Source: Ruegeria sp. HKCCD7303
Lineage (GTDB): Bacteria > Pseudomonadota > Alphaproteobacteria > Rhodobacterales > Rhodobacteraceae
Length of the DNA: 64,000 nucleotides
Assembly: GCF_013111185.1 (NCBI RefSeq)
Contig: NZ_WVRE01000002.1
Span: 744,001 to 808,000 of the forward strand
Direction: 5' to 3'
Shown here: positions 35,267-43,428 of the stretch, in pieces
Layout: each line of letters begins with the position of its first letter
How positions within the stretch are numbered: the stretch's first letter is position 1
Program-made: the position numbers and the translations under genes
The notes under the pieces: model-generated
What the model was told of the DNA's origin: nothing
Seen by the model: the letters and a program-made list of their open reading frames with translations, nothing else
Databases searched by the model: none

Positions 35267-35567
35267 GACTGTCCCTTCCGAACCCCAAGAACCGCAGGAA
35301 ACACCGCAGCTGCGATTGCTGCGGCGGATGGTCATGTTGTTGACCGCGGTGATGATTGGCGGGGTTCTAGTGACATTCGCCCTGATTGTCATCCGCCTAT
35401 CGGACCGCACCCCCACCCTTCCGGATCAGATCGAGTTGCCGGACGGCGCGAAGGCCCAGGCGCTGACCATCGGCTCTAACTGGTATGCAGTTGTCACGGA
35501 TGACAACCGTGTTCTGATCTTTGACAAAACGACCGGAAAGCTGCGCCAAGAGATTGCTGTTGAATGA
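35265..35567 (+). CDS. Small membrane-anchored protein (DUF6476-like)
   Basis: A 100-residue protein with a proline/glutamate N-terminus, one membrane span (MLLTAVMIGGVLVTFALIVI, about 26-45) and a short extracytoplasmic beta region (IELPDGAKAQALTIGSNWYA...DNRVLIFDKTTGKLRQEI). It matches the small alphaproteobacterial family that I recall as DUF6476; the function is unknown. Its ATG shares the CATG with the start of the divergent rluD, and a GTG six bases earlier is possible. Confidence 0.75.
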   Translation: MTVPSEPQEPQETPQLRLLRRMVMLLTAVMIGGVLVTFALIVIRLSDRTPTLPDQIELPDGAKAQALTIGSNWYAVVTDDNRVLIFDKTTGKLRQEIAVE

Positions 35568-35610
35568 GCCTGAGCAACATTTGATCCGCCTACTGGATCT
35601 TTAACGCAGG

Positions 35611-37512
35611 CTAACTGGCGTTTGGAAACAAAGATGTTCCGACCCATGCAGCGCCCAATTGCTGATCCAGCGCATCTGAGCGTATCTTCTGCTTTCCCGC
35701 AGTTGGAGACAAAGCAACTTCGCGCAAGCAGATCTTTTCCCCGACCAAGCACAAGTTTATTCTGGCGAATTCGACATCTTTTGCCAGGGTTTCAGCGATC
35801 TGAATCATGTCATTGAATTGCGCAGGCTGCGGCTCTGTATCCGAACTGCTAGGGAAAAAAAGCTCTTGGGCCAGATAATTGTATTCGCGGTCGTGTAACA
35901 TCTGAATGCGTCCGCGCGCGCTGTCTCGATCTACCTGCACCAAAGTCACGCGCCCGGCAATTACCCAGAACTGCCATTCAGTGACAGACTGTTCACCAAC
36001 AGTCTGATCTTGTTCGATCCAATAGGATGGCTTGCTGGTAACGCGCCACCAATCACCGGTCCAAAAACCCTCTGGCGTTTTGGTCTTGTGCCACGCCGCC
36101 ATCTGAGCGTTCGCCTCATTACGCTTAGCATCGTCCATTGGAAGCGACAGAGAAATCTGGTGCGATGCGCTGGCTGAGCCTTTCAGGCTATACTGCCCAG
36201 GCTCGCATTCAAGCTTGTCCGGCAAGCCCGGAACATGTGCATGCCACACTCGATTAGGCACGGTCAGGCGATCCGGCAGCCTTTCAAAAGCCATGTCGTT
36301 GTCGGCGATGAACGCTTGTGGGACAGCCCCCAAAAGCTTCATGACCAACAGCTTTTCCATAAATGTGCTTGGGTCACAGAGATCGGGTAGATGGCGATGG
36401 CTTTCGGCGAAATTGAACATAGCCAACGCGAGCGCATTCAGCCGCGCTGCATCGCTGCGGTAGTGATCCCAGCCTCGCAAAAACCCCTGAGGCGGTGGGT
36501 CGTTTACACCAAAGAGATTGCCAGCAGTGATCTTGTCCAACTCGGCCTGTGCTGCCTTCAGATAGTCTTCCCGGTCGGACAGCAAGGCCGTTGACATTGC
36601 CCCACCCGTAGCCTTTCGAATATCTTCGGTTGTTGCGCGAAGCCCAGGCAAATTTGCCGGAAACTCGATCGGCTTGGGTCCTTTTCTGCCATGGCGCGGC
36701 AAAGGCGCATCGCTGGCGCGGATGCCTAAGTTCCGCAGGCGCCTGTCGAGGAAGGAATGCCGTTTGATCCCATTGGCGATCCACCACCGCATTCGGCGGC
36801 CCCACAAATGCACGGCAAGAGTATTTTCCTTGATATAGGTCTCTCTGAATTCTCGAACGTGAATGTCGTTGGCTTGCCCTGCCTGACGGAACGGTAGCGG
36901 ATAAAACACGGGGATTGGGCTGGCATGCTTCAACTCATCGTGTTGACGCAGATACCAGGTCATAACGCCCGGACCGTAAACACTGTGTTCCTGATCTGAA
37001 GCGTGCGGCAACTCTCCAGCACTCTTCATGCGCTCCAGCTCTTCCCGTTCTTCTCCTTCAACCCAAGGGCGGATGGGGTACGGGTCCTTGCTGTAGTCGA
37101 TATACGCGTCTAGCGCCGGACTGTCGGCTGGCAGCCGCATCACAGCATTGCAAATCGTGTCTCGGTTGTAATAGCCAAAGATATGATCTATTTTTGGGAT
37201 CGAAGCCAGCGCCACAACATCCGTGTCACACCACAGGAAGTCCGTCTTTTTCATCAACTGAAGTCTGAAAATGTCAGATTGCGGTACAGGTGTTTTGAAT
37301 TGATTGTTCATAATGAACTGTTTCGGCTCATGCACCTCGTTGGCAGATACCAATTCGACACCAGAAGGCACGTTTTCCACCTGACCGTAGTGAAACAGAA
37401 CCACTCTGTGCCCTTGTTCGACAAAGGACAACATGCACATCTGTTCCAGAAAACTCAGACGCCCTTCCATCCAGAGCATCCCAATCGTCGGCAGAGAGCG
37501 ATCCGCAGCCAT
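35611..37512 (-). CDS. Glycosyltransferase fused to a TupA-like ATP-grasp domain
   Basis: A 633-residue protein. Residues 1 to about 270 form a GT32/capsular-sugar-transferase-like GT-A domain: IGMLWMEGRLSFLEQMCMLSF start, FRLQLMKKTDFLWCDTDVVAL with a DTD metal motif at about 96-98, and GPGVMTWYL later. Residues about 340-633 resemble the TupA-like ATP-grasp family: CDPSTFMEKLLVMKLLG, a VTLVQVDRDSARGRIQM strand pair, and EFARINLCLVGEKICLREVA as the metal-binding end. TupA proteins add amino acids or link polymers in teichuronopeptide and glycan synthesis. It is the last gene of a five-gene glycan block. Confidence 0.7.
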   Translation of the reverse strand: MAADRSLPTIGMLWMEGRLSFLEQMCMLSFVEQGHRVVLFHYGQVENVPSGVELVSANEVHEPKQFIMNNQFKTPVPQSDIFRLQLMKKTDFLWCDTDVVALASIPKIDHIFGYYNRDTICNAVMRLPADSPALDAYIDYSKDPYPIRPWVEGEEREELERMKSAGELPHASDQEHSVYGPGVMTWYLRQHDELKHASPIPVFYPLPFRQAGQANDIHVREFRETYIKENTLAVHLWGRRMRWWIANGIKRHSFLDRRLRNLGIRASDAPLPRHGRKGPKPIEFPANLPGLRATTEDIRKATGGAMSTALLSDREDYLKAAQAELDKITAGNLFGVNDPPPQGFLRGWDHYRSDAARLNALALAMFNFAESHRHLPDLCDPSTFMEKLLVMKLLGAVPQAFIADNDMAFERLPDRLTVPNRVWHAHVPGLPDKLECEPGQYSLKGSASASHQISLSLPMDDAKRNEANAQMAAWHKTKTPEGFWTGDWWRVTSKPSYWIEQDQTVGEQSVTEWQFWVIAGRVTLVQVDRDSARGRIQMLHDREYNYLAQELFFPSSSDTEPQPAQFNDMIQIAETLAKDVEFARINLCLVGEKICLREVALSPTAGKQKIRSDALDQQLGAAWVGTSLFPNAS

Positions 37513-37538
37513 TTCAATATTCTCCGAGGGGGGGTCTG

Positions 37539-38600
37539 TTAGGATTCTGATCGATGTTCATCGGGCACAGGAATGGGCTTTGCTGAAAGTCGTTCCCGCA
37601 CAGTACGGTCCTTCTTGACGAATTCCACAGCCGGTTTGGCGAGCAGTTTCTGGTACAGTTCATGATAGTCAGGTTGCTTCAGAAGATCGTTAATCAGTGC
37701 CTTATGCCAACGGAACGATTTTCTGTGTAACCGTTTGAGGCGGTCATCTGCGCGGAACTCTTCCAACACGGCGTCTACCTCATCCTTGTATCGCAAGATC
37801 GTTGCGTCCTGCGCACCACCTCGGTTCCAACGATCCCAATAGTCCGTTCCAAGGGTCTGAGACGAGTGGTTCGCCCTGCCCCGGCTGCGCTTGGCCAGAT
37901 AAGCCTGGGTGGACCGAACCGCATAATGGTTGATTTGCGCGACTTCGAAACCAAACGGAGGTGCGACGTGATTGCCGAAGGGTGCCGGTTCCTTTGCGTG
38001 GCCACCTGGGACCGACCTGAAGACGGCCGCCTGAAACTCGGCTCTGGGATGAGGGTTGTGCAATCCATAGCGTAGATACACATCGCCCTGTCGAAACATG
38101 GATTTTACAAATCGGCGCCCGGCCCCGCCCTGTTCATAGTCCAACTCACCATCAAAGAACTGCTGCGTGATGGGCATATCGCGCAACACATGTCGACCGT
38201 TGTTGGAAAAAATCTTCCACGGGATCGAGATGACGTCGACACCGGGCGTTGCTTCGATCAGATCATCAACTTTGTGATTACCAACGTGGATATTCAGAAA
38301 TTCATCCGCATCGCCCACGTGAATCCATTTGGCGTTTTTCACCACTGGCAAACGGCGCGCCTGCCTAAGGGCGGAACGATGAATACCGCCTGTTCCAACG
38401 CGATTTTTGTGAAACTCGACATGGCCCAAGTCTTGTAAACGGCGCAGTATTTGGTTTGTGCCGTCCGTACAGTCATTTGTGTAGACGATTATTCTGTCGA
38501 ACCCCAACACCTTGTGATGGGCGACCCATTCCAAAATATAGGGCCCTTCGTTCTTCATCGCAGTGATGAGAATTTTTTCAGGCTTGACCATCGTTGTCAC
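37539..38600 (-). CDS. Glycosyltransferase family 2 (Glyco_tranf_2_4 type)
   Basis: A 353-residue glycosyltransferase-2-like protein. The N-terminus KILITAMKNEGPYILEWVAH and FDRIIVYTNDCTDGTNQIL are the hallmarks of the GT2_4 group, followed by WIHVGDADEFLNIH with the DxDEF metal site (about residues 93-106). The GTG at 38600 has AGGA five bases upstream; ATG 38591 is an alternative. It shares several blocks with the N-terminal part of the 626-residue protein at 39394-41274 (for example NHYAVRS and DADEFL against DVDEFL), so the two are paralogues. Confidence 0.85.
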   Translation of the reverse strand: MTTMVKPEKILITAMKNEGPYILEWVAHHKVLGFDRIIVYTNDCTDGTNQILRRLQDLGHVEFHKNRVGTGGIHRSALRQARRLPVVKNAKWIHVGDADEFLNIHVGNHKVDDLIEATPGVDVISIPWKIFSNNGRHVLRDMPITQQFFDGELDYEQGGAGRRFVKSMFRQGDVYLRYGLHNPHPRAEFQAAVFRSVPGGHAKEPAPFGNHVAPPFGFEVAQINHYAVRSTQAYLAKRSRGRANHSSQTLGTDYWDRWNRGGAQDATILRYKDEVDAVLEEFRADDRLKRLHRKSFRWHKALINDLLKQPDYHELYQKLLAKPAVEFVKKDRTVRERLSAKPIPVPDEHRSES

Positions 38601-38613
38601 TCGATCCTACCGC

Positions 38614-39285
38614 TTAGCCAGTTTGCCCTTTACTGTCATCCTGCGGCACAATCTTTTCGATGGCGATCTGAGCGCCGGCAATAGCCCGGATACGCAGGGC
38701 ACGTGGATGTTTGCCCAGAAACTCATTCACCGCACGGATCACGCCGTCACCCCACCATCCGCGACGGTGGTAATCGTCAAAGGCCATGATCCCGCCGGGC
38801 TTGATCTTGGGAAACAGCGCCACGAGGTCGGCAGTCACGCCTTCATAGGAGTGGTCGCCATCGACATAGGCAAACGAAATGCTTTCGTCATCGAACAATT
38901 CGAGCGCAGGGACAGAAAAGTCTCGGATAATGCCAACCTTGCCTTCTTCGATCTCTTTTTCAAAAGATTTGACCACCTTCTGGAAGATGGCCTCCATCTT
39001 TTCATCTTCGGTTCGGCCGACAAACGCAGTGGTGTGCGACTCTTCCCCGATGTGTTTCCACGGATCGATAAGAAACAGCTGACTGGGCTCAAGCAGTTTC
39101 AAAATGGTCGGAGAGAACTCACCCTGCCAAACACCGATCTCAACTGCTACGCCCCCTTTGGGAAGGCGCGACAAGAACGTGCGGCGGATCGCTTCCTTGG
39201 TATTCTTGCGCTTGGTAACCTTGTCGGCTTTAGGCTTTTCCTTATGCCCCGGCACGGCACCGATGATTTGGGGTTCGTTTGCCAT
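38614..39285 (-). CDS. Class I SAM methyltransferase (Methyltransf_24 type)
   Basis: A 223-residue methyltransferase. Motif I is GGVAVEIGVWQGEFSPTIL (about 44-62), the strand-4 block reads ISFAYVDGDHSYEGV and the next strand is IKPGGIMAFDDYHRRG. The Methyltransf_24 (macrocin-O-methyltransferase-like) group acts on sugars or glycans. It sits 13 bases from the glycosyltransferase at 37539-38600 in the same direction. The segment GGIMAFDDYHRRG...VIRAVNEFL is mirrored by GGSIAFTSYRRGKG...AAINRFL in the C-terminus of the neighbouring 626-residue protein. Confidence 0.85.
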   Translation of the reverse strand: MANEPQIIGAVPGHKEKPKADKVTKRKNTKEAIRRTFLSRLPKGGVAVEIGVWQGEFSPTILKLLEPSQLFLIDPWKHIGEESHTTAFVGRTEDEKMEAIFQKVVKSFEKEIEEGKVGIIRDFSVPALELFDDESISFAYVDGDHSYEGVTADLVALFPKIKPGGIMAFDDYHRRGWWGDGVIRAVNEFLGKHPRALRIRAIAGAQIAIEKIVPQDDSKGQTG

Positions 39286-39393
39286 CTCAACCTCGTTCTG
39301 CTTATGCGGCGGGCACTACCGAACAGCGTCCATCCAGCCTTATTCTTTTTTTGATCGCTACCATGTCAGCCGCGCAAGAGCCAGAAGCTTGGC

Positions 39394-41274
39394 TTATTCT
39401 TTATTGAGCGGAGGTAATTTGTCGATCCCAAGCCACGGTGGTTCCAGGCTGGTGATCCTATAGCTGGCAGCGTTGCCCGCAAGAAACCTGTTAATTGCTG
39501 CGGACATGCCCGAGTACGAACCTTTGCCGCGTCTATAAGACGTAAAAGCAATGCTTCCACCTGGTGCCAAAACCCTGTCTATTCGCCTCAGTAGCTGCAG
39601 CATCACACGCTCTGCCCGGACGCCGCGAATGATCACGACGCCAACGCTTTGATCCTCGAACAGTTTCAGCATCAAGGCTGGCATCGCCCGGTATACACGC
39701 AGCTTTCCCGACAGAATGGGTTCGCGGAAATACTCGAGAAATGCATAAAATGCACGGTCAAGCGCCTGCAAATCAGCGTCTTGCGTTGTGTCCACACAAG
39801 CAAACCCGTTCCACGACAAGCCCCAAGGCGCAATAATTGTCAGTTGCGCCACAGTTCCCAAATCCAGGATTTCCTGCACGATTTCTGTTTCGACCTGACC
39901 AATCAGCACCCAAGACTTCTTGCCGCTGATCGACTTGAGGAATTTCTGACGTTGCTTCGCCGTTCGCTCGACTTCTTTGGCGGGCGACGGCAACAAATCA
40001 GTATCTTTGGGATCAAACGGTAGATCGACCTGCTTTGGATCTGTGATCTTGGAATGTTCTGCTGCCGCTTGTTCAAAATCCAAAGGCGTTTCCAGGGAAT
40101 CCAGGCGAACAAACCACGGATAATTCATCGACTTGGCGTTTCCGGCAATTGCCATTTGACCAATCCGGTTCCACTTGGCGACCTGAGCAAAACTAACCGC
40201 TGGGTCTTTGTACATCTCAATGTCAAATGAAGCATTTGCTTCTTCCAGAACACCAAGATCCAGAGCTTTTAGATACTGCCCGCTGCGAAAGTTCCGATAC
40301 CTCTGAACAAAGCCCTTGGCAGCTTCTGTTTCACGGATCGTGGCAATCTTGGACTTGTGAAACTTCACTGCGTTTTCATGAAGGTCTCTCAATACGTTGT
40401 CTTCATACAAACGTGTGTGAAACTCACGTAGGCGGCTCAGCTTTGTCAGGATCGACCGCTCTTCGACCACATTAAAGCAGTGCATGTGCCAGTAGGCCCG
40501 CCCCGTCGCTTCCATCTTTGGGTGAAAAGCCGTTGTGTTCACATCCCCTCGAAGCCGTTTCATCAAATAGCTTTCGATAGATCTGACGGCATAGTGGTTC
40601 ATTCGGAACAACGTGGTTCCGAAGGCTGCTCCTGTTGTCGTGTACGCCCAGCCTCGCCGACGCATGGCAGGCGGCAGAGGATCTCCGTCACCATCCACCC
40701 ATGCAAAATTTTCGGCCTTGCCCCGAACAGGACCGCGCGGGCGGTGTGTATTGATCGCGTGATAGGACCCGTTGTTGCGGGTCAAAGACTTAAATGCGCG
40801 CACATTCTGCGGCATGACCATTCCCAGCTCGCCCGCACGCGTGAACTGCTCAACAACGAACCGGTCCTCGAATTCAACAATCCCGTTGTGCCCGAACATC
40901 TGCCACAGTGCCGCAAACCCATCAGCATGTGGCAAAGCGCGAAACAAGTCGTCCAGCGTACCGTCCCCGATACGGATATCCAGAAACTCGTCTACGTCAC
41001 ACACGAGAATCCACTCGGCCTCGGACGACCAGGGATGTTGCATTGCGTTGGCATAGGCCGATGCCTGAGGTCCAAATTTCCACGGAGCCGGATTATCAAT
41101 ATGCGCCAGGAACCCAAGCTCTTCGCACCTTTTCAGGATGGCATCCGTCCCATCCGAACAATCATTCGAGTTAACGATAAAATGCGTAAAACCGATCGAG
41201 AGATAGTAAGCGATCCACTCAAGAATAAACGGCCCTTCGTCTTTCATCGTGGATACGACAAGTCTCATTTTCAT
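39394..41274 (-). CDS. Glycosyltransferase (GT2_4) fused to a degenerate methyltransferase-like domain
   Basis: A 626-residue protein in two parts. Residues 1 to about 330 form a GT2_4 transferase: RLVVSTMKDEGPFILEWIAY, HFIVNSNDCSDGTDAIL and WILVCDVDEFLDIR (DxDEF site near residue 95). Residues about 450-626 resemble a Rossmann methyltransferase: SWVLIGQVETEIVQEIL, VGVVIIRGVRAERV and RVLAPGGSIAFTSYRRG. The usual motif I glycine loop is not present and the metal/acidic residue is missing, so the second domain may bind a ligand without catalysis. It parallels the free-standing methyltransferase at 38614-39285. Confidence 0.75.
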   Translation of the reverse strand: MKMRLVVSTMKDEGPFILEWIAYYLSIGFTHFIVNSNDCSDGTDAILKRCEELGFLAHIDNPAPWKFGPQASAYANAMQHPWSSEAEWILVCDVDEFLDIRIGDGTLDDLFRALPHADGFAALWQMFGHNGIVEFEDRFVVEQFTRAGELGMVMPQNVRAFKSLTRNNGSYHAINTHRPRGPVRGKAENFAWVDGDGDPLPPAMRRRGWAYTTTGAAFGTTLFRMNHYAVRSIESYLMKRLRGDVNTTAFHPKMEATGRAYWHMHCFNVVEERSILTKLSRLREFHTRLYEDNVLRDLHENAVKFHKSKIATIRETEAAKGFVQRYRNFRSGQYLKALDLGVLEEANASFDIEMYKDPAVSFAQVAKWNRIGQMAIAGNAKSMNYPWFVRLDSLETPLDFEQAAAEHSKITDPKQVDLPFDPKDTDLLPSPAKEVERTAKQRQKFLKSISGKKSWVLIGQVETEIVQEILDLGTVAQLTIIAPWGLSWNGFACVDTTQDADLQALDRAFYAFLEYFREPILSGKLRVYRAMPALMLKLFEDQSVGVVIIRGVRAERVMLQLLRRIDRVLAPGGSIAFTSYRRGKGSYSGMSAAINRFLAGNAASYRITSLEPPWLGIDKLPPLNKE

Positions 41275-41527
41275 TATCCCGTGACTGTTGACCGCAAAAC
41301 CTCGGTACGATTTAGCTTGCTGCGACCGAGCGCAGATCCAACTAAGCGCTTGGTTTTGTTACGTCCCCCAACAGCCCTTTTCAAGAGCGTCAGAGAAACC
41401 GCTCAAGCGTCGATCTACTTGGCCTCCACCATTCAGATCGCACGAAAAGAACTGCCCGCCCCGGCGCAGTGAAGTTTTTACACAGCTTCACACTGATTGG
41501 GTACGAAGCATTAAGCACGCTGACGGT

Positions 41528-43032
41528 TCAGCCGATGGTGACCGGATGAGCAAATGTGCGCGCGATGGTACGGTATTCAACGCCTTCAATCGGAACAGGG
41601 CTTTGGGCGTCACGCAACAGCAAGTTTGTGACACCGCCTGGCAAGGCATCGTCAAATGTCGAAGCGCTATAACCTTTTGGATTGCTCGCCAGCGTAGCAA
41701 ACAGCGCTTCATCATTTGCAAACGGCCGCATCGGTTTTTGCCGCATTGCGTCTGCATATTTCTTGCGGAATTCGTGAGCACTTTCCACAAGTCGACGGCT
41801 TGCCCGCAATATCCCGAAACGACAGGACATCTTTTGAGAAAACTGATCAAACATCTCATGCTGCATCGACGCCATTCGACGCGGCCCTGCTCCGACCAGT
41901 ACAGATGTCAGCAAGTCCTGATCACAGGCCTCAAGCTCGGCAAAAAAGTCCCTGAGGTCCGGCCAGTTCGGAAGCAGATCGTTGTCAGAAATCAGAAAGT
42001 AATCAATGTCAGGCGCGGCCTGCATCGCTCGATACAGCGCGTAGTCACCAAACCGCCAACCAACCTTGTTTATGTCGAGCAGCTGATTTTCTTCAATCCA
42101 GGTCTGGTCGACGCGTAAAACCTGTTCATCGGGTAAATCAGGCGGTGCAGAATTTGTGGCATCATATACAACACAGACAGGTCCCGGAGCCGCTTTCTTC
42201 CAGATAGAATAAAGCCGGGCTTCGTTCTCGGTCCACTTATGAGTGCGAAACACGAACATCGTCCGTTTTTTGTGTTCTGGATGGATCTGTTTGCTCAAAG
42301 CTTGCGTGGCAGCACTATCTGCCCATGCACCTACACCGTACAGAGCACGTTCTTGCGGGCGCGCCAAAAGGTTAAGGTTGACACCATACCGTCGTATCGA
42401 ATGCAAAACGCGGTACCCGTGCGAATGCAGTAATTCAAGCGCATCCTCGTAACTACCTTGAAGAACTTCAACCAGAATATCCGGGCGGCTTGTCGAGAGA
42501 GTTTCCCGTAACCCCCTGAGAACGTTTAACTCCATTCCCTCCACATCGGTTTTAATAAAATCGACTTTCTCTGGCATCATGTCGTCGCCTGGGCGAAGAC
42601 GGATACTTGGACCATCGCTTTGAGAACTCACCCGGCCCGCACCCAGGTTGTTGACTGGGTAGTCAATTGTGAAGCCAACTATGCCGTCATCAGACACGCA
42701 AAACTCGACACAGGACAAGTCCGACACTGACTCGAGTTCATTTAATACAATGTTTTTTTTGAGGATGTCGCACGCAACCGGGTTCGGTTCGAATGGCACA
42801 ATTTTGGAAGGATTCAGAAATTTCCCAACGAAAACGGAATGGTTTCCGACGTTTGATCCGATATCACAAAAAACGCCCCGGCCGGGAAATTCTTCTCGAT
42901 GAGAAGCAGTTCTTCCAACTCGTACAGATGGCCAGAAAGATGTCGACGCTGGATATGATCACGGGGATTAGAGATGTGAAATCTTAGCGCCGTATCCCGA
43001 AGTTTGACCTCGCCAACTTGATCAGTTTCCAT
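41528..43032 (-). pseudogene. FkbM methyltransferase fused to a glycosyltransferase-like domain, frameshifted
   Basis: Two adjacent frames form one gene. The first (start ATG 43032, METDQVGEVKL) ends with the helix YELEELLLIEKNFPAG. The second, shifted by -1, continues VFCDIGSNVGNHSVFVGKF, the FkbM motif I, then PFEPNPVACDILKKNI and IKTDVEGMELNVLRG, all typical of FkbM O-methyltransferases. The break lies at the homopolymers 42868-42879 (six As and four Cs on the plus strand, T6 and G4 in the gene). Residues about 185-423 of the second frame form a GT-like domain with a FLISDNDLLPNWPDL (DND) site. It could be a true break, a sequencing error, or a recoding/phase-variable tract. Confidence 0.8.
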
Positions 43033-43270
43033 CCAGATCACCCTTTCATCTAGTCATACTTGCATTGAACCATCAAGGACTCTTTGCGGCCCGCAATGCG
43101 CGCAGCAAGCGCCTTAGACAAAGCAGACTGCCAAGGAAAGTTCTACGCCCAATTAACACCACGCCTAATATCTGATGTTCGGATCATCACGCGAAACATC
43201 CCAAGGAAACCATCCAACAAGGATAGTTTAGCCGACGGAGTGATTATCAGACTGACGTGTTTTGTGAGTT

Positions 43271-43284
43271 TGGTGCGGTCGAGA
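43271..43284. repeat. attL-like direct repeat (copy of the tRNA-Leu 3' end)
   Basis: TGGTGCGGTCGAGA is identical to bases 52221-52234, the 3' terminus of tRNA-Leu(GAG) including CCA, and lies 145 bases before the integrase start. The match stops exactly after 14 bases on each side. Confidence 0.88.
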
Positions 43285-43341
43285 TGCGTTGACATGTTTT
43301 CTTAAGCCACCTCAAATCTTCTATATTTTTACATATTATCA

Positions 43342-43378
43342 ATGCAATAGGTCTATCACCTAATCCAAGCTATTGCAT
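43342..43378. promoter_or_regulatory. Inverted repeat upstream of the integrase
   Basis: ATGCAATAG (43342-43350) and CTATTGCAT (43370-43378) are perfect 9-bp arms 19 bases apart in an A/T-rich tract between the att repeat and the integrase. This is a suitable place for a regulator, AlpA-type excisionase or integrase arm site. The role is inferred. Confidence 0.5.
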
Positions 43379-43428
43379 ACAATTCTACCCTATTCTACGT
43401 TTCAAAGGTGGATAATCGGGTGGATACT

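Larger units (their letters stand above)
43033..43428. other. Junction region: chromosomal spacer, att repeat and integrase upstream region
   Basis: The first 238 bases (43033-43270) hold no gene I can support. The att repeat is at 43271-43284. The rest is A/T-rich, contains an inverted repeat (43342-43378) and ends just before the integrase. Confidence 0.7.
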
